The translations under genes were made by a program, and so were the position numbers. A model generated the notes under the pieces. That model saw only the letters and a list, made by a program, of their open reading frames with translations, had not been told where the DNA came from and searched no databases. 42,199 bases of DNA from Aquabacterium sp. A7-Y (GTDB lineage: Bacteria; Pseudomonadota; Gammaproteobacteria; Burkholderiales; Burkholderiaceae_C). Below are positions 16,890-25,700 of this stretch, in pieces (positions within the stretch are counted from its first letter, which is position 1; each line of letters opens with the position of its first letter). Where the stretch lies: contig NZ_JAPFBW010000048.1 in NCBI RefSeq assembly GCF_026153205.1, positions 1 to 42,199 on the forward strand, read 5' to 3'.

Positions 16890-16929
16890 GGCCGCACCGC
16901 GTGTCTGCCGTGCTGCTGCCGCAAAGCAC

Positions 16930-16962
16930 GGTAAAGGCACCGTAAAGCTTCGGTAAAGCATG
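16930..16962 (+). promoter_or_regulatory. Three GTAAAG direct repeats with 11-bp period
   Basis: GTAAAG occurs at 16931-16936, 16942-16947 and 16953-16958, exactly 11 bp apart, and a GCAAAG lies at 16921-16926. Direct hexamer/heptamer repeats spaced one helical turn apart are typical of OmpR/PhoB-family response regulators. The site is about 70 bp upstream of the His-rich protein gene, a sensible place for an activator. The regulator is not identified here. Confidence 0.5.
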
Positions 16963-17029
16963 ACACCCGAGCGGCAGTCGGCGCGTTGTGGAGGCAAGGC
17001 CTGTTTCCCGGGCCTGCAAGGAGAAACTG

Positions 17030-17392
17030 ATGAATGCTCGTGCCCTCTTCGCCAGCGCTGTCCTCGCCCTCGGCGGACTGGCCGCCGTCCCGGCTCAGGC
17101 CGGCGACATCCGCTGGTCGGTCGCCGTGCACGGCCCGGGCGTGACGACGACGGTCGGCAATGCCCGCCCGGTGGTGGTCCATGCGCCGCCGCCCCAGGTC
17201 TGGGTGCACCCGGTGCGCTCGCGCCGCGGCGACCACGGCCATCACCATCATCACCGCGGCCGCTGGGTGCATCACGATCACCGCGGCGGCCACGACCACC
17301 ATGGCTACCATGGCCACCATCGTCACCATGACCACCACGGCCACGGCGACCACCGCGATGGTCACGACGGTCACGGCTGGCACCGTCGTTGA
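17030..17392 (+). CDS. Exported histidine-rich protein, possible metal buffer
   Basis: The 120-residue protein has a signal peptide (MNARALFASAVLALGGLAAVPAQA-GD). A short mature domain follows (IRWSVAVHGPGVTTTVGNARPVVVHAPPPQVWVHPV), then a C-terminal tail from about residue 68 dominated by His, Asp, Gly and Arg (GDHGHHHHHRGRW, HHGYHGHHRHHDHHGHGDH). Such tails bind nickel, zinc, cobalt or copper in other proteins, so periplasmic metal storage or buffering is a fair inference. AAGGAG stands 7 bases before ATG 17030, and an 11-bp-period repeat site lies upstream. Low-complexity coding sequence rich in CAC/CAT. Confidence 0.75.
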   Translation: MNARALFASAVLALGGLAAVPAQAGDIRWSVAVHGPGVTTTVGNARPVVVHAPPPQVWVHPVRSRRGDHGHHHHHRGRWVHHDHRGGHDHHGYHGHHRHHDHHGHGDHRDGHDGHGWHRR

Positions 17393-17469
17393 GCGGCCGG
17401 GCGCGGGCCGCCGGCGCTGACGCCGCGACCGGCGCCCTCCCCGCGCGGCTTGTGGCAGCATGACGGGTG

Positions 17470-18402
17470 ATGCTTGATGTTGTTGTCTTCTTTTTCCTGC
17501 TCGGTGTCGTGGCCCGGGTGGCCGGCTCGGACCTGCGGCTGCCCGAGGCGCTGTACGAAACCCTGTCCATCTACCTGCTGCTGGCCATCGGCCTCAAAGG
17601 CGGCATCGAACTGTCCAGGGAGCCGTTCGCGGCGCTGATGCCCCAGGTGCTCGGCGCGATGCTGCTGAGCTTCACGATTCCCCTGCTGCTCTACCCGGTG
17701 CTGCGCGCGCTGCGCCTGAGCGGGCCCGATGCCGCTTCATTGGGCGCCCACTACGGCTCGGTCAGCGTCGTGACTTTCGCGGTGGTGACGGCCTCCCTGG
17801 TGCGCCAGGGCATCGGCCATGAAAGCCATGCGGCGCTGTGGGTCGCGGTGATGGAGGCACCCGGCGTGGTGTCGGGCATCCTGCTGGCGCGGCTGTCCCG
17901 GCTCAAGGAGGTGCGCTGGGGCGCGCTGCTGCACGAGGTGGCCTTCGGCAAGAGCGTGCTGCTTCTGCTGGGCGGCATCCTGATCGGCGCGCTCGCCGGC
18001 GAGGAGGGCACGGCGCCGATCCGGCCGCTGTTCATCGACCTGTTCAAGGGGGTGCTCGCCCTCTTCCTGCTGGAGCTGGGCCTGGTGGCGGGGGCACGGC
18101 TGGCCGAGGTGCGGCGCTTCGGCGCCACGGTGCTGGCGGTCGGCCTGCTGGTGCCGCCGGTGCTGGCGCTGCTCGGGGCGCTGGCCGGCTGGGCCCTCGG
18201 ACTGTCCACCGGCGGCGTCGCGGTGTTTGCGACGCTGGCCGCCAGCGCGAGCTACATCGCGGCGCCGACCGCGATGCGGCTGGCGGTGCCGGAAGCCAAC
18301 GCCGCGCTGTCCATCACCGCGGCGCTGGGCATCACCTTCCCGTTCAACATCGTGGTCGGCATCCCGCTGTACATCCAGCTCGCGCAGGCGCTGACCCACT
18401 GA
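17470..18402 (+). CDS. sbtA: SbtA-family sodium-dependent bicarbonate transporter
   Basis: The 310-residue protein has about ten hydrophobic segments in two repeats, as in SbtA (formerly DUF897), which takes up HCO3- with Na+ in cyanobacteria. Characteristic text: YETLSIYLLLAIGLKGGIELS, LGAHYGSVSVVTFAV, VMEAPGVVSGILLARL, and in the second half ATLAASASYIAAPTAMRLAVPEANAALSITAALGITFPFNIVVGIPLY. The hydrophilic loop between the halves is short, as in proteobacterial members. Start: ATG 17470, just after a GTG at 17467. The PII-like gene follows after 16 bp, the standard sbtAB arrangement. In a proteobacterium it could feed carboxylases or pH control; no RubisCO or carboxysome gene lies in the window. 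Confidence 0.9.
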   Translation: MLDVVVFFFLLGVVARVAGSDLRLPEALYETLSIYLLLAIGLKGGIELSREPFAALMPQVLGAMLLSFTIPLLLYPVLRALRLSGPDAASLGAHYGSVSVVTFAVVTASLVRQGIGHESHAALWVAVMEAPGVVSGILLARLSRLKEVRWGALLHEVAFGKSVLLLLGGILIGALAGEEGTAPIRPLFIDLFKGVLALFLLELGLVAGARLAEVRRFGATVLAVGLLVPPVLALLGALAGWALGLSTGGVAVFATLAASASYIAAPTAMRLAVPEANAALSITAALGITFPFNIVVGIPLYIQLAQALTH

Positions 18403-18418
18403 CCGCCGAGGAGCATCG

Positions 18419-18727
18419 ATGGCCCTGACCAAACACCCGCGCCAGCTGCTGGTCATCATCGCCGAGGCGGCGCTGGAGAAGTCGCTGGTGCGCGACGTCA
18501 AGCGCCTGGGCGCACACGGCTACACGGTCTACGACGTACGCGGCGAGGGCGCGACCGGCGTGCGTGAAGGCGCGTGGGAGGCCGACCGGACGATAGAGAT
18601 GAAGGTGATCTGCGAGCCGGCGGTGGCCGACCAGATCGCCCAGCACGTGCTGGCGCAGTACGCGCCGCACTACGGGTTGACGATGTTTTTCACCGACGTG
18701 CACGTGCTCCGGCCGGAGAAGTTTTGA
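18419..18727 (+). CDS. sbtB: PII-like SbtB regulator of the bicarbonate transporter
   Basis: The 102-residue protein has the PII ferredoxin-like fold as in SbtB: QLLVIIAEAALEKSLVRDVKRLGAHGYTVYDVRGEG, a T-loop region around GATGVREGAWEADRTIEMKVIC, and AQHVLAQYAPHYGLTMFFTDVHVLRPEKF. It lacks the uridylylated Tyr context of GlnB/GlnK. Cyanobacterial SbtB binds adenine nucleotides including cAMP and blocks SbtA at the membrane; the same role is expected here from the tandem arrangement. CGAGGAG stands six bases before the ATG. Confidence 0.88.
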   Translation: MALTKHPRQLLVIIAEAALEKSLVRDVKRLGAHGYTVYDVRGEGATGVREGAWEADRTIEMKVICEPAVADQIAQHVLAQYAPHYGLTMFFTDVHVLRPEKF

Positions 18728-19085
18728 AGCCGGGTCGCGGCCGCCCGAGGCGCTCGCCCTGTACGCGAGCTGCGGCTACCGCCCCACGCCGGCGTTTCCA
18801 GCCGACCGCGTCCCGATTGCATCGTGCGAAACGTCATCTCTAGGAAGATGGCAGGCGGCTGGACCTCGGTTTCAAGTGCGGGCGTGCCCCGACAACAGAA
18901 CAGCCGAATGGTGCAAGCCGGCAGATTTGCTAGAAGGGTATTCAGCTGCTTGCAAGGAAACAGGCCACGTCGTAAGGTGACCCCGCACCTTTGACCAAGA
19001 CATTGCAGTGCACCGAAAGGTCCGACTGCCCGGGCCCGGGTCGTGACCCCGGCGCACTGATCTCACCGCGGGGAGCGGAGACACG
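18728..19085. other. Intergenic region without recognised feature
   Basis: I see no coding frame with convincing composition in these 358 bp. The segment 18840-19000 is less GC-rich than its neighbours, so it could contain the promoter of the small gene at 19086, but no clear -35/-10 pair or terminator stands out. Confidence 0.4.
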
Positions 19086-19403
19086 ATGCCGCATCGAAAA
19101 GCACGCCGGGAGCGTGAACTGCAGCCACGGGGGTTGCGACATGCCTTGTGGGTCGCCCGCGTCGCTTCGGCGACCATCGCGCCCGCGTTCGACCTGCCGG
19201 CGTGGCGCCGGCGCGGTGAGCCGCCCTATGATCCGGAGGCGGGTCGTGCCGGCGACCGGACTTCCCGGCTCATCCCGTCCACCTGGCAACCGGCATTGAC
19301 GCTCGAACACCTTGCGGCGTGGCAAGGCGGCCTGTTCTGGTCGGTGGCCGGCCCCTGCCCCGAGGAGCAGTTCGGACAGCTCGCTCACGGCGGCACCGGT
19401 TGA
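19086..19403 (+). CDS. Hypothetical protein, 105 residues
   Basis: I do not recognise this protein. It starts with a basic segment (MPHRKARRERELQPRGLRH), then DLPAWRRRGEPPYDPEAG, and ends LTLEHLAAWQGGLFWSVAGPCPEEQFGQLAHGGTG. Support comes from GGAG a few bases before the ATG and from high G/C at third positions in its second half. The minus-strand frame over the same stretch is less regular. It is convergent with the sensor kinase at 19437. It could be spurious. Confidence 0.35.
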   Translation: MPHRKARRERELQPRGLRHALWVARVASATIAPAFDLPAWRRRGEPPYDPEAGRAGDRTSRLIPSTWQPALTLEHLAAWQGGLFWSVAGPCPEEQFGQLAHGGTG

Positions 19404-19436
19404 GTGCCGCGCCGGAGGCCGCAGCGATCCGGTCGG

Positions 19437-21170
19437 TCATGCCGCCGGCGGCTCCGCCTGCCCCGCCACCTCGGCGGGCCACTCGCCCTCGTCTGCGGGC
19501 AGCAGCAGGCACACCGTGCTGCCGCGGCCGGGCTGGCTCTCCATCAGCGCCAGGCCGCCGGCCGCGGTGCAGAAACGCTGCACCTGAGCGAGCCCCAGCC
19601 CCGCCGTTGCGGGACCGGGGCGTGTGGTCCAGAAAGGGTCGAACACCCGTGCCAGGTGCTCGGCCGGCACGCCCCGGCCGGTGTCCCTGACGGCGACCTC
19701 GATCCACTCGCCGCCGCGGCCGGCGAGCCGCCGATCACCGGGCTGCACATTGCACACCGTGATGACCACCCGGCCCGGCGTATCCATCGCTTCCCCGGCA
19801 TTGAGCACAAGGTTGCGCAGCGCCGCCTCCAGCGCCTGCGGGTCGGCGCGCACCGGTCTCACATGCGGGTCGATATAGACGTCCAGCCGCGCCTGTCCTG
19901 CAAGCAGCGGCGCCAGCCGGGGCAGCAGCTCGGTGAGCATCTGCCGGGTGTCGATGCGGCAGGCCGGCCCCTGGCCTTCGGCCGAGAGGCTCCGCAGCTG
20001 CTGTGCCAGGTGGCCGCCCTGGTTGACCACGTCGACCAGCCGTGCCAGCGGCCGCCCGGCCGCCGGCTGGCTGCGCAGCTGGACGTGCAGCACATGCACG
20101 TCGGTCGCCACCTTGACCATCAGCTCGTGCAGGGAGCGCGCCAGCGCGCCGAAGGCGAGCTCGTCCGGCGGCGCGGCGGCCTCGCCCTGCCGCTGCGCCA
20201 GTCCGCGGCGCAGTGCCCACAGAGTCCACAGCAGCGCACTGCTGAGCAGCAGCGGCACGAGCAGGGCCTGCCAGCCGCTTGCGCTCAGCTGCCGCCACCA
20301 CTCGGCGCGCCAGGCGAGCTGGTCGTGACTCACCAGCACATACAGCGGAAAGCCCTGCACCTTGCGAAAGCTCATGCGACGGTCGGCGCCGTCCAGCGGC
20401 GAGACGCCACGAAGGCTGCCGCTTTCCCCGGCGCAGCGCAGGAACTCGAGCAGGCCGCTCTCGGCCTCCAGCTGCAGGCGGGTGTTCAGGCGCGGACGCC
20501 GGGCAACCACCGAGCCGTCGTCATGCAGCAGGGTCACCGCGTGGCCCGGGGGAAGGTCCGGCAGGCCGCGAAGGAAGGCGTCGAAGTAGGCCGCCGGCAA
20601 GGTCGCGGCCGCCACGCCGAGGTAGCGGCCCTTTGCATCGACCCGCCGTGCGCTCATGCGGATCAGCCAGTCGTCGCCCGGCCCGGGCGTCAAGGCCACC
20701 CGGGGACCCGCCGCCTCCAAGCCTGCGCGGCGGGTCGCGTCGGACGGCGCCTGCAAGCCGCTGGAGACCAGCAAGCGCCCCTCGGCATCGAACACGTTCA
20801 GCGCTGCGGCTGAATCGCTGTCGCGGGCCAGGTGTGCCAGCCGGGCCCGCAAGGGTGAGCTCTGGCTGCGGATCGCGACATCGCCCATCCCGCCGACCAG
20901 CTCCAGCGTCTGCTGCAACAACACCTGGTGCGTCTCCAGCACCCTCAGCGCGTTCTCACGCACCAGCCCGGTCAGGCGCTCCAGGCGCTCCTGCAAGGCC
21001 CGCTCGGTGCTGCGCGAGGTCTGCCAGGTCAGCACGCCGAACAGGCTGACGGGCAACAGGAGGGCCAGCAGGCAGGCCTGCCGCAGCCGGGCAGCGGCGG
21101 AACCGAACGAGAACGGGAAGTTGGGGTGACGCCCGGGGGGCGGAGGCGAAGCCGGACGACGACGGAACAT
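19437..21170 (-). CDS. Membrane sensor histidine kinase with periplasmic Cache-like domain
   Basis: The 577-residue protein has TM1 (about 31-50, LLALLLPVSLFGVLTW) and a long periplasmic region with Cache features (LNVFDAEGRLLVSSG; YLGVAAATLPAAYFDAFLRGL; HDDGSVVARRPR). TM2 (WQALLVPLLLSSALLWTLW) is followed by a dimerisation region with His in SLHELMVKVATDVH, then a HATPase: ALRNLVLNAGEAMDTPG, RDTGRGVPAEHLARVFDPFWTTR, ATAGLGLAQVQRFCTAAGG. The dimerisation helix resembles the type usually written GxAHDFNNLL, here strongly diverged. No response regulator gene is adjacent, so it is an orphan. The start at 21170 (MFRRRPAS) precedes TM1 at normal distance; upstream readings lack sense. Confidence 0.82.
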   Translation of the reverse strand: MFRRRPASPPPPGRHPNFPFSFGSAAARLRQACLLALLLPVSLFGVLTWQTSRSTERALQERLERLTGLVRENALRVLETHQVLLQQTLELVGGMGDVAIRSQSSPLRARLAHLARDSDSAAALNVFDAEGRLLVSSGLQAPSDATRRAGLEAAGPRVALTPGPGDDWLIRMSARRVDAKGRYLGVAAATLPAAYFDAFLRGLPDLPPGHAVTLLHDDGSVVARRPRLNTRLQLEAESGLLEFLRCAGESGSLRGVSPLDGADRRMSFRKVQGFPLYVLVSHDQLAWRAEWWRQLSASGWQALLVPLLLSSALLWTLWALRRGLAQRQGEAAAPPDELAFGALARSLHELMVKVATDVHVLHVQLRSQPAAGRPLARLVDVVNQGGHLAQQLRSLSAEGQGPACRIDTRQMLTELLPRLAPLLAGQARLDVYIDPHVRPVRADPQALEAALRNLVLNAGEAMDTPGRVVITVCNVQPGDRRLAGRGGEWIEVAVRDTGRGVPAEHLARVFDPFWTTRPGPATAGLGLAQVQRFCTAAGGLALMESQPGRGSTVCLLLPADEGEWPAEVAGQAEPPAA

Positions 21171-21357
21171 GCGGAAGACAGCGGCAGCGGCGAGAGAGGG
21201 AAGGCCCGAGCATCCTCCTGGGGACGCGCCCGCGCGCGCGGCCGGCCTTGAATTGCGCAAGGCCGCAGAGGGCCCGCAAGCATCGAGAAGGGGATTATCA
21301 AAAAGTCCGGCTGGTCGCGGAAACCTGTCAACCCACGCAGGCTCCGAGGCCTGCCCT

Positions 21358-22008
21358 TCAAGCGGCCGGCGTGCCGTCGAGATGCCGGCCGACCAGGGCC
21401 GCCATGTCGAGCGAGACGCTGTCGCCCTGCGCGGCCAGGCCGGCCACGACACCTCGCTTGTCAGCCTCGGTGCGGTTCTGGCTCACCTTCCACTTGCCCA
21501 TCATCCGGGTGATCGGGATCTCGATGCCGACGATGGCTGCGAGCAGTCGCTCGGTGAAGTCCGCCGGTGCGTCGGCGAGTGTCCAGGGCAGCTCGCGCCC
21601 GGCCTCGTGTTCGTCGGTGAGCCGGGCCAGGTGCCGCAGCAGCCACTCGCGGTCCTCGACAACGCGGGGCCGGCCGTGAACGTGCACCACCGCGTAGTTC
21701 CAGGTCGGCACCGCCTTGCCGTGTTCCGCCTTGCCGGGATACCAGGAGGGCGAGATGTAGCGGTCGGGGCCGTGGAACACGACCAGCGCATCGCCCCCGG
21801 CCGCGCAGGAACGCCACACCGGGTTGGCGCGCGCCACATGGCACAGCAGGGTGCCGTGCTCGCCGCGCCCGGCGTCGAGCAGGAAGGGGACGTGGTTGGC
21901 GAGCAGCCCGTCGTCCGAGTGGCTCACCCAGGTGCCCAGCGGATAGGCCCGGATCAAGGCCTGCAGGACGGCGGGATCGGACTCTTCGTGGAACTTGGGA
22001 ACGTACAT
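21358..22008 (-). CDS. paiB: PaiB-family FMN-binding protein
   Basis: The 216-residue protein matches PaiB (split-barrel flavin-binding fold): MYVPKFHEESDPAVLQALIRAYPLGTWVS, LLANHVPFLLD, HVARANPVW, VVFHGPDRYISPSWYPGK, VPTWNYAVVHVHGRPRVVED, and the C-terminal ITRMMGKWKVSQNR. Bacillus PaiB was described as a negative regulator of sporulation and degradative enzymes; in Gram-negative bacteria its role is unclear and flavin or heme binding is the safer statement. GGAG lies seven bases before ATG 22008. It follows the GNAT gene by 55 bp on the same strand; in Bacillus paiB is likewise paired with an acetyltransferase gene (paiA), which supports a functional pair. Confidence 0.88.
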   Translation of the reverse strand: MYVPKFHEESDPAVLQALIRAYPLGTWVSHSDDGLLANHVPFLLDAGRGEHGTLLCHVARANPVWRSCAAGGDALVVFHGPDRYISPSWYPGKAEHGKAVPTWNYAVVHVHGRPRVVEDREWLLRHLARLTDEHEAGRELPWTLADAPADFTERLLAAIVGIEIPITRMMGKWKVSQNRTEADKRGVVAGLAAQGDSVSLDMAALVGRHLDGTPAA

Positions 22009-22063
22009 GCGCACTCCGGAGACGAACGGAACGACGAACAAAAGGAGGCCGGATTGTGCGGCC

Positions 22064-22507
22064 TCAGCCGGCAAATTCCATGAAAACGCGCTCTGCGGTT
22101 TCGGACGTCACCCGGAAACCCAGCCTCTCGTAGAAGGCCCGGGCCGGATTGACCCTCAGCACGCGCAGCCGCAGCGGCAGGCCGTGGCGCTGCGCATCGT
22201 CCTGCAGCCCCCGCACCAGGCGCCCGCCTATGCCCTGTCGCTGCCAGGCCGGCAGCAGGAACAGCTGCTCCAGTTCCAGATGGGTCGCGAAGCGGTCGAG
22301 TCGCAGCAGCCCGATGCGCTGCCCCTGCGCCTCGACGATCTCGGACCGCCCCGCGGCCGCGTCGGCGGCGACCGCCTCGCGGGCCTCCCGTTCCAGCCAG
22401 CGGCCCCAGGTGGCCACAGCATGACCGCGCATCGTGTCTTCGAGGACCTGGTAGGCGAAAGCGGCGTCGGCCGCCGTGGCCGGCCGGCGCATCACGGAAA
22501 GCGACAT
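22064..22507 (-). CDS. GNAT family N-acetyltransferase
   Basis: About 147 residues with the GNAT fold: RRPATAADAAFAYQVLEDTM at the start, the strand LELEQLFLLPAWQRQGIGGRLVRGL with the acetyl-CoA pyrophosphate loop QRQGIG, then LRVLRVNPARAFYERLGFRVTSE. It should move an acetyl group from acetyl-CoA to an amine; the substrate is unknown. It precedes paiB, recalling the paiAB pair in which PaiA acetylates polyamines, so a polyamine substrate is a reasonable guess only. Start at 22507 (MSLSVMRRP) or 22492 (MRRP); neither has a strong Shine-Dalgarno sequence. Confidence 0.82.
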   Translation of the reverse strand: MSLSVMRRPATAADAAFAYQVLEDTMRGHAVATWGRWLEREAREAVAADAAAGRSEIVEAQGQRIGLLRLDRFATHLELEQLFLLPAWQRQGIGGRLVRGLQDDAQRHGLPLRLRVLRVNPARAFYERLGFRVTSETAERVFMEFAG

Positions 22508-22793
22508 GTGGCAAGGCCCGCCGGGCGCGCGGCAGGGCAAGTGGTTCTGTCAGGGACCGAAGCATAGCCCCCCGCGCAGGCCACCTGCTTTCGATGTGAA
22601 GCAAGGCCTCGCGCCGTCGGCGCTTGCGCAGCGCGGCAACGCTTCACCTGTGAACCAGCCCCGAGTAAGTCCCGATCCCGCCTTCCCCCTTCGGAGGGTT
22701 GTGGGCCGACGGCCCAGGGTCTCTCATTGATCTGCGTACCGCCCGCCGTGCGCGTGCCAGCGGCGCGAGCGCATTCAATCAGGGAGACATCAC

Positions 22794-25700
22794 ATGGCCA
22801 CCGTCTACAGGATCCATCCTGCGATCGGCATTGCCCGCCTGGGCAACAGCCCGAACGAGTTTTTCGTCGGTCCCGAACGTCCCGGCGAGCGGCCAGCACC
22901 GCCCGGGGGTTTCAAGGATGCGCAATGCCGCGTCAAGCGCCAGGCGGCACGCTTTCGCATCTATGCGCACCACGACGACCTCAGTGTCGAGGAGATCACC
23001 GATGCCGAGGCCGAGATCACCTGGACCGTCCACCTCGCGAACAAGAAGGCCTCGTATCCCGGCCGCGGCAACAGCGAGCCGGCTGCCGACCTCAACATCG
23101 ACCCCGGCCCGCGCACCCTGGAGGGCCCGAACCAGATCGAACGTTTCGACACCGGCAGCATCCACTTCTCCGGCCAGCCCGTCACCACGGTCGAGCTCGG
23201 AGAGATCCGCAGCGACGACGACAACCGGCTGCTGGTGCTGGGCGGCTTCGGCCGCTCGGCCTCGCCCGGCGGCAATGGCATCGGCAGCTTCTGGGGCAAT
23301 GCCGGCTGGTACGACGACATCTCCGACGGACCCGTGACCGCCACGCTGCGGGTCCGCGCCACCGGCACCATCCATCCGGTCGAAGGCGCCTGGGTGATCG
23401 TCGCGCCGCCGAAGTTCGCGCCGCATCAGGACAGCGTCGTCACGCTCTGGGACCGGGTGTTCCAGACCATGGTCGATGCCGGCCATGCCACCGCCCCGAC
23501 CACCACCAGCTACACCCAGGACGTCTATCCGGTGCTGCAGCGGGCGCGCGACACCCGCTGGGTCTACGAGACCTATGCGCACAACTGGGCCGACCCCATC
23601 GTGGCGCAGCCGATGCGCGAATTCATCTTCAACAAGCTGCGGCCGCTCGGCAACATGCCGGCGCTGCTGGGCAGCGACTCGGCACTCACCGCCGTGCAGT
23701 ACGCGCACATGCAGCGCTGGAAGGACAACAACTTCACCAACGACTGGGTCGGCGTGCCGCCCCCTCAGGCAGACGTGACGCCGCAGGGCCTCGACCGCGC
23801 TGCGCTGGAGGCCTGTGTCGGCGGCGCCTTTTATCCCGGCATCGAGGCCGGCGGGCTGGACGACAGCCAGCGGCCCATCACGACGGCGTCGAACTACGAC
23901 GGCTTCCTGCGCTTCGACCCCGCCGCGGTCGGCCCGGGCAGCATCAGCGCCTCGATGGCGCTGCCCTGGCAGGCCGACTTCAATGCCTGCGCCGACAACT
24001 GGTGGCCGGTGCCGCGGCCCAACCAGGTCACACCGCAGGGCGCCAGCGGCTACGAGGAATGGGACCGCGGCGTGGGCAGCTACGAGGACATGGTCGCGAA
24101 GTGGCACACCCTGGGCTTCGTGGTCCGCCAGGGGGCGGTGCACGTCGAGGTGGACCGCTGCGAGAACGCGTCCATCACCCTGCTGACGCCCCAGCTCGAT
24201 TTCGTCGACATCCCGCAGGGCCCGATGGGCATGGTGCGCGAACAGCCGCTGGCGATCAGCTTCGAGGTGATCGCCCCCGGCGGACCGCTCACGCTGGAGT
24301 ACGCGCCGGGCGGCGCGCCGATGCACGCGCAGCTGGTGGCGGCAAACGCCAGCGTCTCCGCGGGCCCGACCTCGCCCGGCGCGGTGCAGACCGTGCGGCT
24401 GTGGGTCATCTACCGCACCGGCAGCGCCGGCTCGGCCCTGCCAACCCAGGTCGTCACGGTGCAGGAGCCCGTCAGCGGCCAGCAGTGGGCCATCACGATA
24501 GATGGCAACACGGTGGCGCGCCGGACCGCCGCCGCGGCGCTGGTGCTGGACCGCTCGGGCAGCATGAGCGAGGACCGCGGCGACGGCCTCAGCAAACATG
24601 TGTCGCTGCAACAGGCCGCGAGCATCTTCGTCGACGTGATGCTGGAAGGCGACGGCGTCGGCCTGGTGCGCTACAACGACGACGCCCAAGCGCTGCAGCC
24701 GGTGCTGCAGCTCGGCGCGGGCGGCCTTTCCGACCTCAACCGCAGCGCGACGCTGGACCTCATCCACGGCAGCGGCCTGGACCCGGCCGGCAACACCTCC
24801 ATCGGCGACGGCATCCATGAGGGGCGCCAGATCCTCAATGCGGCGGCCGGCAGCTACGACCTGAAGTCGCTGGTCGTGCTGACCGACGGCAAGGAGAACC
24901 GCACGCGCTACATCGCCGACGTGGCCAGCGACATCAACGAACGCACCTATGCGGTCGGCTTCGGCACGCCGCAGAACACCAGCGCGGCGGCGCTGCAGAC
25001 GGTCTCGGGCAACCACGGCGGCTTCCTGCTCGTGACCGGTGCGATCGGCACCGACAACCGCTTCCTGTTGCAGAAGTACTTCCTGCAGATCCTCGCTGGC
25101 GTCAGCAATGCCGAGGTGGTGCTCGACCCCGACGGCGAGCTGGCGCCCGGCGCGGTGCACCGTACTTCCCTTCCTGCTCAGCGAGGCGGATGCCGGTGTC
25201 GACGTGATCCTGCTGACGCCCTACCCCCGGGCGGTGGACTTCCGGCTGCAGACCCCCAACGGGCTGCTGCTGGAGCCCTGGCGGGCGCAGAGCGAGCCGG
25301 CCATGCGGTATGTCTCGGGCCGCGGCGTCAGCTACTACCGGCTGGTGCTGCCGGCCCAGCTGGTCGAGGGGCGCTTCGACCAGCACGGCACCTGGCATGC
25401 GCTGCTGAGCCTCGGCCCGCCGCGCGACCGGCCCACCGACGGCAGCCCGGACGGCGCCGACCACAGCATCCTGCGCGGCCTGCACGGCGCCCCGGGCGGT
25501 GCCCGCGAACGCCCGCCGCGTGTGGTGCCCAACGAGTTGCAGCGCGCCTTCGCGGTGGCGCAGGCGGCGGCCACGGCCGGCGCGAACCCCTTCACGGGCG
25601 CAGCCGCTGCTGCGGACCCGGGCCCGAACCGGCGCCGCCTGCCCTACAGCCTGGTGGTGCACAGCCACTCCAGCCTGTCGCTGCAGGCCGAGCTGCAGCA

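Noticed and set aside
22596-22647. GTGAAGC/GCTTCAC inverted pair upstream of the LodA-VWA gene as an operator
   Set aside because: Arms of 7 bp separated by 38 bp and 150 bp from the start; too weak to call.
22779-25160. Long minus-strand frame opposite the LodA-VWA gene
   Set aside because: No motif, His/Arg/Asp/Val-rich shadow composition; the plus strand carries clear LodA and VWA motifs.
25158-25175. Programmed ribosomal frameshift in the LodA-VWA gene
   Set aside because: No slippery heptamer, long homopolymer or clear downstream stimulator; mutation or sequence error is simpler.
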